Positions 16,077 through 24,774 of a stretch of DNA of 64,000 nt are shown one piece after another. The stretch spans positions 4,130,501 through 4,194,500 of the forward strand of contig NZ_CP046907.1 of assembly GCF_014083985.1 (NCBI RefSeq), in the 5' to 3' direction. This DNA is from Streptomyces sp. SCUT-3 (GTDB lineage Bacteria; Actinomycetota; Actinomycetes; Streptomycetales; Streptomycetaceae). Position 1 is the stretch's first letter. Every line of letters begins with the position of its first letter. A program made the translations under genes and the position numbers. Under the pieces are notes generated by a model, which saw only the letters and a list, made by a program, of their open reading frames with translations, did not search any database and had not been told where the DNA came from.

Positions 16077-19000
16077 TCAGCCGGTGGTTCCCGTGATCAC
16101 CACGGAGCCGGAGCCCACGAGGGTGCCGCGGGAGTTCAGCAGCTTGACCTCGCCGAAGAACCGGCGTCCCTCGGGCGCGGCGGCGGCCGGGACGACCTCC
16201 GCGGTGACCGTGGCGGTCGCGCCGTTGGCCAGGGTGATCTGCTTGCCCTCGTCGACCTTCACGGAGCCCAGGCCGGCCGAGTAGTACACGTCGCGGTAGT
16301 CGTACTCGGTGGTGCCGGCCGGGACGGAGTAGCCGTCGACGGTGACGGTGTAGGTGCCCGCCGCCGGGTTGGCGATGCTCACCGACTCCTCGGAGTCGCC
16401 GTCCGCGGAGGAGGCGACGACCTTGCCGTTCAGCGAGACCGACAGGTCCAGGTCGGCGCCGGTGTCGGCGGTGGAGCCGATGGCCACGTCCAGGCGGGAG
16501 ACGCCCTCGCCCACGACGATCTCGGTGGTCTTCTCCTCGCCGTTGGCGATGGTGGGACGACCGGTGAACGCCGAGCCCAGGGAGCCGCCGGCCAGCTTGC
16601 CGTCGACTGCGGCGAAGCCGTTGGTGACGGTCCACTCCACCGGGGTGGCCTTGCCGACCTCGGCGTCGGGCACGGTCTTCACGGCCGGGTCGAAGGTGGC
16701 GCCGAGCGCGGTCGCGGTGACCGTGTACGGGTTCTCCAGCAGGCCGGAGGTGCGGCGCGACTCGACCTCGATCTCCCACACGCCCGGCATCGGGTCGGTG
16801 TAGGAGCGCAGGTCGGGGCGGCACTTGTTGTTCGGGTTGGTGTAGTTCGGGTAGCAGTTGATCGTCGACGTCGGGTCGACCGGCACCCCGTACGGGTTGA
16901 GCGCGATGAAGCGGGTCTGGCTCTTGGGGAGCAGGCCGTTCATCTGGATCTCGAGGGACTTGGCGCCCTCGGGGACCGTCACGAAGTACGAGTCGGTGCC
17001 GTTGCGCTCGGTGACGCCCTTCTCGGTGGTGGAGAAGGACGGCGCGGCGAGGTCCTTGGCGACGACCGCGGTGGCCATGACCTGCTTGTCGACGCCGCGG
17101 GTGGCGGGGTCGTCGACGTTGATCAGGGCGCTGTGCACGCCGTAGTCGGCCTTGGCGGTGACCTTGATCTTCACCGGCTGGTTCAGCGGCAGGGCGACGC
17201 TGCTGGCGCCGAGCTTGAAGGCGCCGTCGCCGTTGGCCAGGCTCAGGTAGTGCGTGACCGCCTTGTCCGGGCCGGAGGTGCGGGTCACGGTGACCGTGTA
17301 GGTCTTGGCCTTGTTGGCCTTCAGGCCGCCGCGGTCGTACAGGCCGGCGCCGGTGTGCGGGGTGGCCAGGAACTGGGACAGCGCGGTGTTCACCGGGGCG
17401 GAGACGCTGTAGGTGCGGTCGGAGACCGAGCCCTTCTTCAGCAGCTTCCAGGCCTTGACGATGTTCATCAGGCCGGCGCCCTGCTCGTGCGCCTGGTAGT
17501 TGTCGATCTCCTCGGCGGTGCTCACCAGGGCGGTGCGCAGGGTGGCCGGGGTGAGCGCCACCTTCTCGGCCTTGGCGGCGGAGATCAGCAGCGCGGCGGC
17601 GCCGGCGGCCTGCGGGGAGGCCATCGAGGTGCCCTGCAGCATGCCGTAGCCGGCGGGCAGGGAGTACCCGGCCTCGGCGACCGGCTGGCCCGGCTGCCAG
17701 GTCGGCACGGTGTTGATCGAGGCGCCCGGGGCGGCGAGCACCGGGGTGGCGCCGCCGTCCTCGCGCGGACCGCGCGAGGAGAACGGGAACATCGAGTACT
17801 CCTCGGAGACGGCGGAGCCGTAGTTGGCCGCCCAGGTCTCCTTGGAGACCGACGCGCCGACGCTGATGACCTTGTCGGCCAGCGAGGGGTCGCCGATGGT
17901 GTTGGTGCCCGGGCCGCTGTTGCCGGCCGAGATGACCAGCTGCACGCCGTACTTGTCGATCAGGCGGGTGTACAGCTGGGCGCGGGCGTTGTTGCCGTCG
18001 TTGAGCGCCGGCAGGCCGCCGATCGACATGTTGACGATGTCGACGCCGCGGTTGGCGACGAGGTCGATCATGCCCTCGGTCAGCGCGGTGGAGGTGCAGC
18101 CGCCGGACCAGGTGCAGGCGCGGGAGGAGACCAGCTTGGCGCCGGGGGCGGCGCCGTTCATCCCGCCGCCGAACAGGCCGTTGGCGGCGGTGATGCCGGC
18201 CACGTGCGAGCCGTGCGAGCCCTCGACGACGCCGATGTTGACGAAGTCGACCTTCTTGCCGACCCAGTCCCCGCCGTAGGGGTCCATCGGCACGTTCTTG
18301 CGGACCTCGACGACGAACGGGATCGACTCGGCGATGTCCGTCGACGGGTCGTCGGTGCCGAAGTGGCCGATCTGGAAGCCGTCCTTGTACGGCTTCATGG
18401 CCGGTTCCTCGGCCAGGTCGCCGTCGTCGTCCAGGTCGACGCGCACCGTGCCGGCCGCGGCGTCGTACAGCAGCGCCCAGCTGTCGGTGGTGTCGCCGTC
18501 GCGGTTGAGGTCGCCCTCCATCTCGCCGCCGAGGGTGGCGCTCTCCCGGAACAGGCTGACCGAGTAGTCGCCCTCGGGGGCGGTGTACTCGCGCTTGTTG
18601 AAGGTGAAGGTGCCGCCCTTGACGGAGTTGACCATCGGGCGCCAGGTGCCGTCGCCGTCGACGATCGGGTCGGTGGCGGTCACCCAGTCGACGATCTTGC
18701 GCTCGCCGGTGGTGGTCTTCTGCAGCGCCGGGTGGCCCAGGTCGACACCGGAGTCCAGGATGCCGATGGTCACGCCGCGGCCGTCGGCCTTCGGGTGGTC
18801 CTCGACGAAGTCCACCGCGCCGGTCTCGAAGGACGGCTGGTAGGGGTTCTCCGCCGGGGTGTCCTTGCCCGGCGCGGCGTACTCGCCGGCGCTCGCGGAG
18901 GTCTTGGCGTCCTTGGCCCGGTCGGCGGCCGGGTCCGGGTCCGGGAGCTCGATCTCCTCGTTGAGGTCGATCGCGGACACCGACTTGTTCTTGACCGCTG

Positions 19001-19370
19001 CGGCGATCGCCTTGTCGGCCTTGCCGGTGGCGACGGTCACGCGGACGTAGCCGAGGTCGTTGTCGACCTTGCCGACGCTGGCGCCGGAGAGGGCGTCCAG
19101 CTCACCGGCGACGGACTTCGCGGCGCCCTTGTCGGTGGCGACCATGAAGGTGACGTGCTTGTCGCCGTTCTCCTTGGCCTCGGCCAGGAGGTCGGCGTCG
19201 TGCTGGCCGAGCTTGTCCTCGGCGGCGGCCTTGACCGGGCCGTCCTGCGGTGCCTCCTGGGCCGGCGCGGCGAACGCGACCGCGATCCCGGAGGTGGTCA
19301 GCGCGGCGACCATGCCGGCTGCGAGCGCGACGCGGGCGGTGCGTCTGCGCGAGGGTATGGACTCTGTCAT
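16077..19370 (-). CDS. Secreted subtilisin-like serine protease (S8)
   Basis: Large exported protease of 1097 aa. The signal peptide ends near AFAAPAQEA, and an inhibitor-like propeptide covers about residues 45-140. The catalytic domain has Asp206 (GILDSGVD), His386 (SHGSHVAG), oxyanion Asn484 (SAGNSGPG) and Ser582 (GTSMASPQ), with an insert of about 170 residues between the Asp and His strands. The C-terminal 400 residues are beta-rich repeats including a prepeptidase-like segment, probably for substrate or cell-wall binding. The ATG at 19370 is chosen because longer in-frame starts precede a poorly coding stretch and AGGATG lies just upstream. A strong TATAAC -10 box lies about 140 nt upstream. 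It probably degrades extracellular protein. Confidence 0.95.
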   Translation of the reverse strand: MTESIPSRRRTARVALAAGMVAALTTSGIAVAFAAPAQEAPQDGPVKAAAEDKLGQHDADLLAEAKENGDKHVTFMVATDKGAAKSVAGELDALSGASVGKVDNDLGYVRVTVATGKADKAIAAAVKNKSVSAIDLNEEIELPDPDPAADRAKDAKTSASAGEYAAPGKDTPAENPYQPSFETGAVDFVEDHPKADGRGVTIGILDSGVDLGHPALQKTTTGERKIVDWVTATDPIVDGDGTWRPMVNSVKGGTFTFNKREYTAPEGDYSVSLFRESATLGGEMEGDLNRDGDTTDSWALLYDAAAGTVRVDLDDDGDLAEEPAMKPYKDGFQIGHFGTDDPSTDIAESIPFVVEVRKNVPMDPYGGDWVGKKVDFVNIGVVEGSHGSHVAGITAANGLFGGGMNGAAPGAKLVSSRACTWSGGCTSTALTEGMIDLVANRGVDIVNMSIGGLPALNDGNNARAQLYTRLIDKYGVQLVISAGNSGPGTNTIGDPSLADKVISVGASVSKETWAANYGSAVSEEYSMFPFSSRGPREDGGATPVLAAPGASINTVPTWQPGQPVAEAGYSLPAGYGMLQGTSMASPQAAGAAALLISAAKAEKVALTPATLRTALVSTAEEIDNYQAHEQGAGLMNIVKAWKLLKKGSVSDRTYSVSAPVNTALSQFLATPHTGAGLYDRGGLKANKAKTYTVTVTRTSGPDKAVTHYLSLANGDGAFKLGASSVALPLNQPVKIKVTAKADYGVHSALINVDDPATRGVDKQVMATAVVAKDLAAPSFSTTEKGVTERNGTDSYFVTVPEGAKSLEIQMNGLLPKSQTRFIALNPYGVPVDPTSTINCYPNYTNPNNKCRPDLRSYTDPMPGVWEIEVESRRTSGLLENPYTVTATALGATFDPAVKTVPDAEVGKATPVEWTVTNGFAAVDGKLAGGSLGSAFTGRPTIANGEEKTTEIVVGEGVSRLDVAIGSTADTGADLDLSVSLNGKVVASSADGDSEESVSIANPAAGTYTVTVDGYSVPAGTTEYDYRDVYYSAGLGSVKVDEGKQITLANGATATVTAEVVPAAAAPEGRRFFGEVKLLNSRGTLVGSGSVVITGTTG

Positions 19371-19509
19371 GGGCATCCTGTTCAAGCTGCGCCCGGAAAC
19401 GGCGCGTGGACCCGGATGACGCATCAGATTTGTGGATGTGAGGGGGGTTTGGGGAGGGATACGGGTGGCGTAATGCGGCCATGGCACGAACACGCCACCT
19501 TGCAAAGGG

Positions 19510-19515
19510 GTTATA
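19510..19515 (-). promoter_or_regulatory. Likely -10 box (TATAAC) for the subtilase gene
   Basis: On the minus strand this reads TATAAC, an unusually A/T-rich hexamer for this genome, about 140 nt before the subtilase start. No good -35 hexamer at 17-18 nt is obvious. Confidence 0.35.
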
Positions 19516-19576
19516 CCGACCCGTTCGGGGCATCAGGAGCGTCCGGCGGGCGGGTCCGTGTCTCGTATTCCGGGAC

Positions 19577-19621
19577 GCCGCGGGCGGCCGGCCGCGCGGG
19601 TGCGGGCCGGCCGCCCGCGGC
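19577..19621 (-). terminator. Hairpin after the carbonic anhydrase operon
   Basis: Perfect 17-bp inverted repeat (19577-19593 with 19605-19621) located 18 nt beyond the carbonic anhydrase stop on the minus strand. Confidence 0.75.
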
Positions 19622-19638
19622 ATGCGGACACGCCGGGG

Positions 19639-20157
19639 TCAGCGCGCCGGGGTCCGGGGACGCACTTCCTCCAGCAGGCCCGTCTCGAGGTGCAGCAGGA
19701 AGCCCCGCACCGACTCCTTGCGGGGGAGGAAAGGGCTGGAGAGGACGCGGTCGAGGGAGAGGCGGAGGTTCTCCGCGGCGTCGGTGAAGCTCTCCGGGGC
19801 CCAGGCGGGCCTGCTGCCGGCGTCCCGCTCGACGCCCTCGAGGAACTCCTCGTCGGTGAAGGTGGCCATGCCGCAGTCGGTGTGGTGGATCAGGACGACC
19901 TCCCGGGTGCCCAGAAGCCGCTGGCTGACGGCGAGGGAGCGCACGACGTCGTCGGTGACGATGCCGCCGGCGTTGCGGAAGACGTGCGAGTCGCCCTCGG
20001 ACAGGCCGAGGAGGCCGTAGACGTTCACCCGCGCGTCCATGCAGGTGACCACGGCGGTGCGCCGGGCCGGCGGCATGGGCAGCAGACCCTGGTGGGAGGC
20101 CGCGTAGAGGGCGTTGCGGGCCAGGTAGTCGTCGGTGGCGGTGGGCTGTTCGTGCAC
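19639..20157 (-). CDS. Beta-class carbonic anhydrase
   Basis: Zinc enzyme of 172 aa interconverting CO2 and bicarbonate. The ligands are visible: Cys39 and the Asp41/Arg43 dyad in TCMDARVN, and His92 and Cys95 in HHTDCGM, with GG-containing RNAGGIVTDD between. This is the short plant/bacterial-type form. It is the last gene of a three-gene minus-strand operon (HPP protein, flavin-fold oxidoreductase, carbonic anhydrase), starting 7 nt after its neighbour. Pairing with an HPP-family membrane protein hints at anion (bicarbonate or nitrite) handling. Confidence 0.93.
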   Translation of the reverse strand: MHEQPTATDDYLARNALYAASHQGLLPMPPARRTAVVTCMDARVNVYGLLGLSEGDSHVFRNAGGIVTDDVVRSLAVSQRLLGTREVVLIHHTDCGMATFTDEEFLEGVERDAGSRPAWAPESFTDAAENLRLSLDRVLSSPFLPRKESVRGFLLHLETGLLEEVRPRTPAR

Positions 20158-20164
20158 GGGGTGT

Positions 20165-20836
20165 TCACCGTTCCTGGGGAAGGGGGTGCGAGGGGGGTGC
20201 CGGGGACAGGAGGGGGTCGGCCTCCAGCCGCGCGCGCAGGGCGGCGTTCTCCTGCTCCAGCTGCTCCAGCCGCAGGCGCAGCGGGGCGACGGCCTCGTTG
20301 ACCTCTTCGACGCTGTAGCGGGGGAGGATGTGCTGGCGGCAGTTCCAGTCGAAGGCCTCGACAGCGATGACGATCACGCGCTCCGTCGGCACGCGGACCT
20401 CCTGCGGGTGCAGGCGCGCCACGAGGTCGCCCGCCTCGGAGGCGTCCACGGCCCGGGCCCGTCCGTAGATCTTCAGCCGCGCCTGCATCGGGTAGTCCAT
20501 GAGGAGCAGCGAGACGCGGTCGTCGTGGTCGAGGTTGCCGGTGGTGATGTACTGCCGGTTGCCGCGGTAGTCGGCGAAGGCCAGCGTGCCGGGGTCCAGG
20601 GCCTGCAGGAACCCCCGCGGCCCCCCGCGGTGCTGGACGTAGGGCCAGCCGGTCTCGCCGGTACTGGCCAGGTAGAAGCTGTCGCGCCCGGCGACGAATT
20701 CGAGTTCGCCGGGTCCGAGCCGGTCCGGCTCCGGGGGGCCCTGCTCCATGCGCGCGTAGCTGCTGCGGCTGCGGTGCGTCTCCTGGTGACGGCGGACGGC
20801 ATCGGTGAAGGCGACCTGGGCGTAGCGGTGAGTCAT
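20165..20836 (-). CDS. PNPOx-fold flavin-dependent oxidoreductase
   Basis: A 223-aa protein of the pyridoxamine-phosphate-oxidase-like split-barrel family (FMN or F420 users). Typical blocks: FYLASTGETGWPYVQHRGG, LAFADYRGNRQYITTGNL and VSLLLMDYPMQARLKIYGRA. The C-terminus carries a coiled coil (LRLRLEQLEQENAALRARLE). The substrate is not predictable. It lies between an HPP membrane protein (49 nt upstream) and carbonic anhydrase (7 nt downstream). A related fold recurs at 34443-35378 in another operon facing a CGNR regulator. Confidence 0.88.
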   Translation of the reverse strand: MTHRYAQVAFTDAVRRHQETHRSRSSYARMEQGPPEPDRLGPGELEFVAGRDSFYLASTGETGWPYVQHRGGPRGFLQALDPGTLAFADYRGNRQYITTGNLDHDDRVSLLLMDYPMQARLKIYGRARAVDASEAGDLVARLHPQEVRVPTERVIVIAVEAFDWNCRQHILPRYSVEEVNEAVAPLRLRLEQLEQENAALRARLEADPLLSPAPPSHPLPQER

Positions 20837-20885
20837 CGTGGTCCTCGCCGGAGGAGCGGCATGTGCGGTCGGCCGGGGTGCGGGT

Positions 20886-21467
20886 TCACCACCAGTAGGT
20901 GGGGTAGCGGGTGGCGCCGCGGACGCGCCCGACGGCGACCCCGACGGCGCACAGGAGCGCCGAGGCGGCGGCCAGCAGCCCCAGGAAGAGCAGCGGGTCG
21001 GGGGACTGGGCCACGACGATCACGGCGGTGGCCGCCGCGGGGGAGTGGGGCGTGCGGGCGAGCATCATCACGCCGAGGGCGAGACCGCCTGCCACGCCGG
21101 CGCCCCAGACGGAGCTCCCGGAGACGGCCAGGACGGCGAATCCGGTCAGGGCCGACAGCAGTTGGCCGCCGACGACGCTGCGGGGCTGGGCCAACGGCAG
21201 CGCGGGGGCGCCGAAGATCAGCGCGGAACTCGCCGCGAGCGGGGGGATCAGCCAGACCAGACCGGACCACTCGCCCAGGGCCACCAGCAGGACGAGCCCG
21301 ACGACGGAGCCCGCAGTGGCCAGGGCCACGGTGAGGGCGCGGGGGCGGGCGGGGGCCCGGCTGCTCAGCCGGCCGGAGGCGGGGCTCTCCCCGCCTCCGG
21401 CCGGGCCCGCGCCCGTGGCCGCCGGTGCCGCCGGCACGGCGGTGATGGTGCTCGGTGCTGCTGTCAC
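20886..21467 (-). CDS. HPP family integral membrane protein
   Basis: A 193-aa membrane protein. The N-terminal 50 residues are Ala/Pro/Gly-rich. About four membrane segments follow (ALTVALATAGSVVGLVLLV, LVWLIPPLAASSALIFG, GFAVLAVSG..., AVIVVAQSPDPLLFLGLL), with the HPP signature region FGAPALPLAQPRSVVGGQ and ARTPHSPA. Members of this family in plants and cyanobacteria transport nitrite; bacterial roles are mostly unknown. The GTG at 21467 is chosen because GGAGG lies 6 nt upstream. It is the first gene of the operon and faces the CGNR regulator across a short AT-rich region. Confidence 0.88.
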   Translation of the reverse strand: MTAAPSTITAVPAAPAATGAGPAGGGESPASGRLSSRAPARPRALTVALATAGSVVGLVLLVALGEWSGLVWLIPPLAASSALIFGAPALPLAQPRSVVGGQLLSALTGFAVLAVSGSSVWGAGVAGGLALGVMMLARTPHSPAAATAVIVVAQSPDPLLFLGLLAAASALLCAVGVAVGRVRGATRYPTYWW

Positions 21468-21489
21468 GGAAACCTCCGGGGTGCCGTCA

Positions 21490-22185
21490 GTGTTAACGGG
21501 TGAACCGCTTACTAATCCATTAGATGGGGAGTATGGCATTATCGATCGGAGGGCAACAAGCCGGTTCGAGGGAAAGGCGGCGGCCACGGAGAGGACCAGA
21601 GCGCCCGAACCTCCCCTGACCGGGGAGCCGTTGGCGCTGGACCTGGTGAACACCACGTTCGTCCGCGGCGGACTGCGCGGCGGCGTGGTCGACGCGCTGG
21701 CCGGCCCGCAGGACCTGGACCGGTGGCTGGAGGCGCACCGGGACGTCCTTCCGGACGGGCTCGCCCGGCGGGCGGTGGCGGTGACCGCGACCGAGCGCCA
21801 CGTGCGCGAGTTCCACCGGCTGCGCGATGCGCTGCGGGAACTGAGCCGGGCCTGCGTGACCGGGGAGCCCTACACCCGGGAGGCGGCCGGCGTGATCAAC
21901 GACGCGGTGCCGCTGGCGCTGTACTGGCACGAGCTCGGCCCGGCCTCGGAGGCCGGGCCGGTGGTGCGCTGGGCCGAACCGGACGGGCACCTCGCCGCTC
22001 TGGGCGCGGTCGCCGCCTCCGGGGTGGACCTGCTGACCGGCGAGCGGCGTCTCGACGTGCGGGCCTGCGCGGCCCCCGGCTGCATCCTGTACTTCGTCAA
22101 GAGCCATCCGCGCCGGGAGTGGTGCACGCCGGGCTGCGGCAACCGGGTGCGGGTGGCACGCCACCAGGGGCGCCTGCGGCCGTGA
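21490..22185 (+). CDS. CGNR zinc-finger (ABATE-domain) transcriptional regulator 1
   Basis: Putative stress-response regulator. The ABATE domain starts at PPLTGEPLALDLVNTTF and the C-terminus carries the CGNR zinc finger with four Cys (RACAAPGCILYF ... WCTPGCGNRVRVARH). It faces the HPP-flavoprotein-carbonic anhydrase operon. The start is unclear: the nearest canonical in-frame starts are GTG 21490 and 21481, but the sequence there is AT-rich, contains two TTA triplets and includes the CTAAT-CC-ATTAG palindrome, so it looks like promoter. A GGGGAG at 21526-21531 sits 6 nt before an in-frame ATT at 21538, which may be the real start. The gene itself is certain. Confidence 0.85.
   Translation: MLTGEPLTNPLDGEYGIIDRRATSRFEGKAAATERTRAPEPPLTGEPLALDLVNTTFVRGGLRGGVVDALAGPQDLDRWLEAHRDVLPDGLARRAVAVTATERHVREFHRLRDALRELSRACVTGEPYTREAAGVINDAVPLALYWHELGPASEAGPVVRWAEPDGHLAALGAVAASGVDLLTGERRLDVRACAAPGCILYFVKSHPRREWCTPGCGNRVRVARHQGRLRP
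21512..21523. promoter_or_regulatory. Candidate operator, CTAAT-CC-ATTAG
   Basis: Perfect 5-bp arms around CC in the AT-rich gap between the HPP operon and CGNR regulator 1. A related element (AACCATTAG) is found at the promoter of CGNR regulator 2 and (CTAACCATTGA on the minus strand) in the CGNR regulator 3 gap. Confidence 0.45.
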
Positions 22186-22188
22186 GAA

Positions 22189-22239
22189 CGCGAGGTCTCC
22201 CCGTGCCCGCCGGAAGGGCGGGCACGGGGAGACCTCGCG
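22189..22239. terminator. Very long perfect terminator hairpin
   Basis: A 23-bp perfect inverted repeat (22189-22211 with 22217-22239) and a 5-nt loop. It starts 3 nt after the stop of CGNR regulator 1 and serves the convergent haloperoxidase-like gene as well. Confidence 0.85.
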
Positions 22240-22278
22240 TGCCGGCGGGGCCGTGCGGTGCGCCCGCCGGCCCCTCGG

Positions 22279-23637
22279 TCAGCGCAGGGTGTTGGCGAAG
22301 ACGTAGTCGGCGACCTGGTAGCCCTGGGTCAGCGCCACGTCGTTGTCCATGCGGAAGTGGACGCCGGCGTACATGCGGCTGTCGGCCTTCTCCTGGGCGG
22401 CGGCGCTCAGGCTGGCGAAGCTGCGGGTGACGCCGACGGCCTGCGGGTCGTCGGTGGTGCCGGTGAAGCTGATGTCGTCACGGCCGTAGTAGTTCTGCAG
22501 CAGGCCCGCCCACGCGCCGGCGATGCCCGAGTGGCCCGAGGCGTAGGTGGGGAAGGACGGCGAGAAGTGGACGCCGGCCGGGGTGGAGGACAGCGGCTTC
22601 CAGTCCGGGTCGGCCACCGTCTTGTCGGTGTAGTCGGTGTCACCGAGCTTGATGGCGGTCTCCGGACGCCACAGGTTGGTGTGGTACTTCGACTCCCAGA
22701 CCGCGATGGCGGCGTCCGCCAGGGTGATGGACATCAGGGCCATCAGCTTGGAGTTCTCGTAAGAGCCGGCGGTGGGACGCAGCTTCTTCTGGATGATCAT
22801 CGTGTGCTCGTACTGCTGGCCGACCGGCTTGTAGGTGCCGTCGACGTCGTTGGCCCAGAAGCGCGCGATCTGGGTCTGGTCGGCGGTACGGGTCGTGGAG
22901 GTCGCGCCGCCGATGGCCTTGATCTCGTTGACCTGCGCGGCGTACTCGTCGCTGGCCAGCAGGTCCTGCATGGAGGAGAAGCCCAGGGGCACACCCGGGC
23001 GGAACTGCGAACCGCTCTGCAGGGACCAGGGCTTGACCTTGCCCCAGTTGGCACCGCCGGCGCTCGCGCCGGGGGTGGTCGGCCGCCAGTAGCCGGGCGC
23101 GTCGGTGCCGACGTAGGGCGTGGTGTCCGCCGAGCCGTCGTTGGTGCGGGCCGCGATGATGGCGTTGGCGACCTTGGTGCCCAGGTACTTGCCGAAGGAC
23201 CGGTCCGTGGTGTTGCCGCCGTCGGGCAGGGCCAGCGCCGTGGCGAGCTCGTCGTCGAAGTTCACCCCGGGGAAGGCGTTCGTGAGGGTGCGGTGGGCGG
23301 CGTAGTCGAGGCCGCTGTTCAGGGAGCCGTAGGCCTTGTACGCCTCGGGCGCCTTGGTCAGGTAGGGCTTGCCGGTGCCGTAGATGGAGTTGGCCACGTC
23401 GTACATGGCGGTGTTGAGCATCGCGCCGCCCCGGGTGAGCGGACCGGGGGTGCCGCCGAACTCGCGGTAGGCGTCGAGGAGCACGTCGTTCCAGTAGTAG
23501 ACGCGGTCGACCCTCTGCTGGGGCGGGCGGCTCTCCTCGGCGGCGGCGCCCGCGGGTGCGACCGTGGCCAGCGCCCCGACGGCCAGGCCGACCGCCAGGG
23601 TCTTGACCGCGGTACGGCGCGCAATGCTTCTGGACAT
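22279..23637 (-). CDS. Exported vanadium-dependent haloperoxidase / PAP2-family enzyme
   Basis: A 452-aa protein with a twin-arginine-like leader (IARRTAVKTLAVGLAVG). It has the three phosphate/vanadate-binding motifs of the PAP2-haloperoxidase superfamily: K-x6-RP in SKYHTNLWRPETA, the SGH motif in PTYASGHSG, and SR-x5-H-x3-D in SRMYAGVHFRMD, where the last His would bind vanadium. Length and motif spacing fit bacterial vanadium haloperoxidases rather than lipid phosphatases, which are shorter and membrane-embedded. It may halogenate organics or make hypohalite outside the cell. It lies downstream of CGNR regulator 2 in the same direction (gap 262 nt). Confidence 0.88.
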   Translation of the reverse strand: MSRSIARRTAVKTLAVGLAVGALATVAPAGAAAEESRPPQQRVDRVYYWNDVLLDAYREFGGTPGPLTRGGAMLNTAMYDVANSIYGTGKPYLTKAPEAYKAYGSLNSGLDYAAHRTLTNAFPGVNFDDELATALALPDGGNTTDRSFGKYLGTKVANAIIAARTNDGSADTTPYVGTDAPGYWRPTTPGASAGGANWGKVKPWSLQSGSQFRPGVPLGFSSMQDLLASDEYAAQVNEIKAIGGATSTTRTADQTQIARFWANDVDGTYKPVGQQYEHTMIIQKKLRPTAGSYENSKLMALMSITLADAAIAVWESKYHTNLWRPETAIKLGDTDYTDKTVADPDWKPLSSTPAGVHFSPSFPTYASGHSGIAGAWAGLLQNYYGRDDISFTGTTDDPQAVGVTRSFASLSAAAQEKADSRMYAGVHFRMDNDVALTQGYQVADYVFANTLR

Positions 23638-23899
23638 GCGGAAGTCCTCTCAATGGGTGGGACGACGGGCCTTCTCCCTGTGCGGCCACCCGCGGCGTTC
23701 CGCGGTGCCGGCCCTTCAGGAGGCCCGGTTGAGGACGCTAACGGTGCTCCGGGCGCCGTCCGGGCCGAGTGATCGATGCCAGTGATCGGCCGCCCTGATG
23801 GCCGGAACCGGAACCTCCGCACCCCCCGGACGAACATGATCCGTCTGTGAATTTTTTCTTCGCTCTCGCGGGACCCCGGGTGACCCGAGGGCCATTTCC

Positions 23900-24505
23900 T
23901 CACGTTCGGTCACCGGGGTGGCGCTCCCGATGGCGTGCCACCCGCGCCCGGTTGCCGCAGCCGTCCGAGCACCACACCCGGCGGGGGTGGTTGCGGGAGA
24001 AGAACAGCACGCACCCGGGGCCGCGGCAGATCCGCAGCAGGGCGCTGTGGTCCCCGGTCAGCAGGGCGACCAGGCTCCGGGCGATCTGGGCCCGGGCGTC
24101 GGTGGCGGTGTCCGTGGTGCGCAGGTGGGCGGCGCGGGGGGCGCTCTCGCCCTCCCAGGCCAGGACCGGCCAGGACCTGGAGAGGGCGCAGGCGCGGTTG
24201 ACCTGTGCAACGTCCCACGGGTCGGGCGCCGTACGGCCGATCCGCGCCGTGAGCAGCCGCCGGGTCGAGTCGCGCAGCATGCGGGTGTGCAGCAGCTGCT
24301 GTTCGCTGGCTCGGATCGGCACGTCCTCGGGGAAGGGGTGGGGGAACAGCCCCCGGCAGCGGCGCAGCCAAGCCTCCAGCGCGGCCGGCGAGGAGAGGCC
24401 CTCGACGAGGACGCCCCGGGAGGCGGAGAGGGTGTTGGCGAACTCGACGGGAAGCGGTTCGACGGGGGCGTGGTGATCACTTTGGGTGATCAAATGTTCC
24501 GTCAC
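23900..24505 (-). CDS. CGNR zinc-finger (ABATE-domain) transcriptional regulator 2
   Basis: A 201-aa paralogue of the CGNR regulators. The ABATE part starts EPLPVEFANTLSASRGVL and the C-terminus has the zinc finger RICRGPGCVLFF ... VWCSDGCGNRARVARH. AGGAG abuts the ATG at 24511 directly but is 6 nt from the in-frame GTG at 24505, so GTG is the better start. It precedes the haloperoxidase-like gene in the same direction. Confidence 0.9.
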   Translation of the reverse strand: MTEHLITQSDHHAPVEPLPVEFANTLSASRGVLVEGLSSPAALEAWLRRCRGLFPHPFPEDVPIRASEQQLLHTRMLRDSTRRLLTARIGRTAPDPWDVAQVNRACALSRSWPVLAWEGESAPRAAHLRTTDTATDARAQIARSLVALLTGDHSALLRICRGPGCVLFFSRNHPRRVWCSDGCGNRARVARHRERHPGDRT

Positions 24506-24514
24506 TGACATCTC

Positions 24515-24524
24515 CTAATGGTTG
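24515..24524 (-). promoter_or_regulatory. CGNR-type element AACCATTAG at CGNR regulator 2
   Basis: On the minus strand CAACCATTAG overlaps the ribosome-binding region of CGNR regulator 2. It matches the palindrome upstream of regulator 1 and the element upstream of regulator 3. Part of the match is the ribosome site itself, so the evidence is weaker here. Confidence 0.3.
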
Positions 24525-24774
24525 TTGAGCGCTGCTATCGTGTCGTCCGCTACGCAGGCATGGGGTGGTCTTGACCATGTTGCGAAGCGGGGATGGGCCG
24601 GGGGGCAACTGCGGAGGGCGGGGGTCGGAGCGCTGATCGGGCGTGTGCGGGCACGTGTGCGGGCACCCGGAGGAGTCGGTGCGCCCGCCGGCCGGGCGCC
24701 CGCGTCCGCCGCGGACGCCCGCCGCGGCCGGGTCGGCCGGGAAGTCTGCTTGAGCCGTCGTGGGGGAGAGTCAT

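Noticed and set aside
16020-19787. A 1255-codon plus-strand open frame opposite the subtilase
   Set aside because: Antisense shadow; Val/Gly/Ala/Arg-rich without any motif, while the minus-strand subtilase has complete catalytic motifs.
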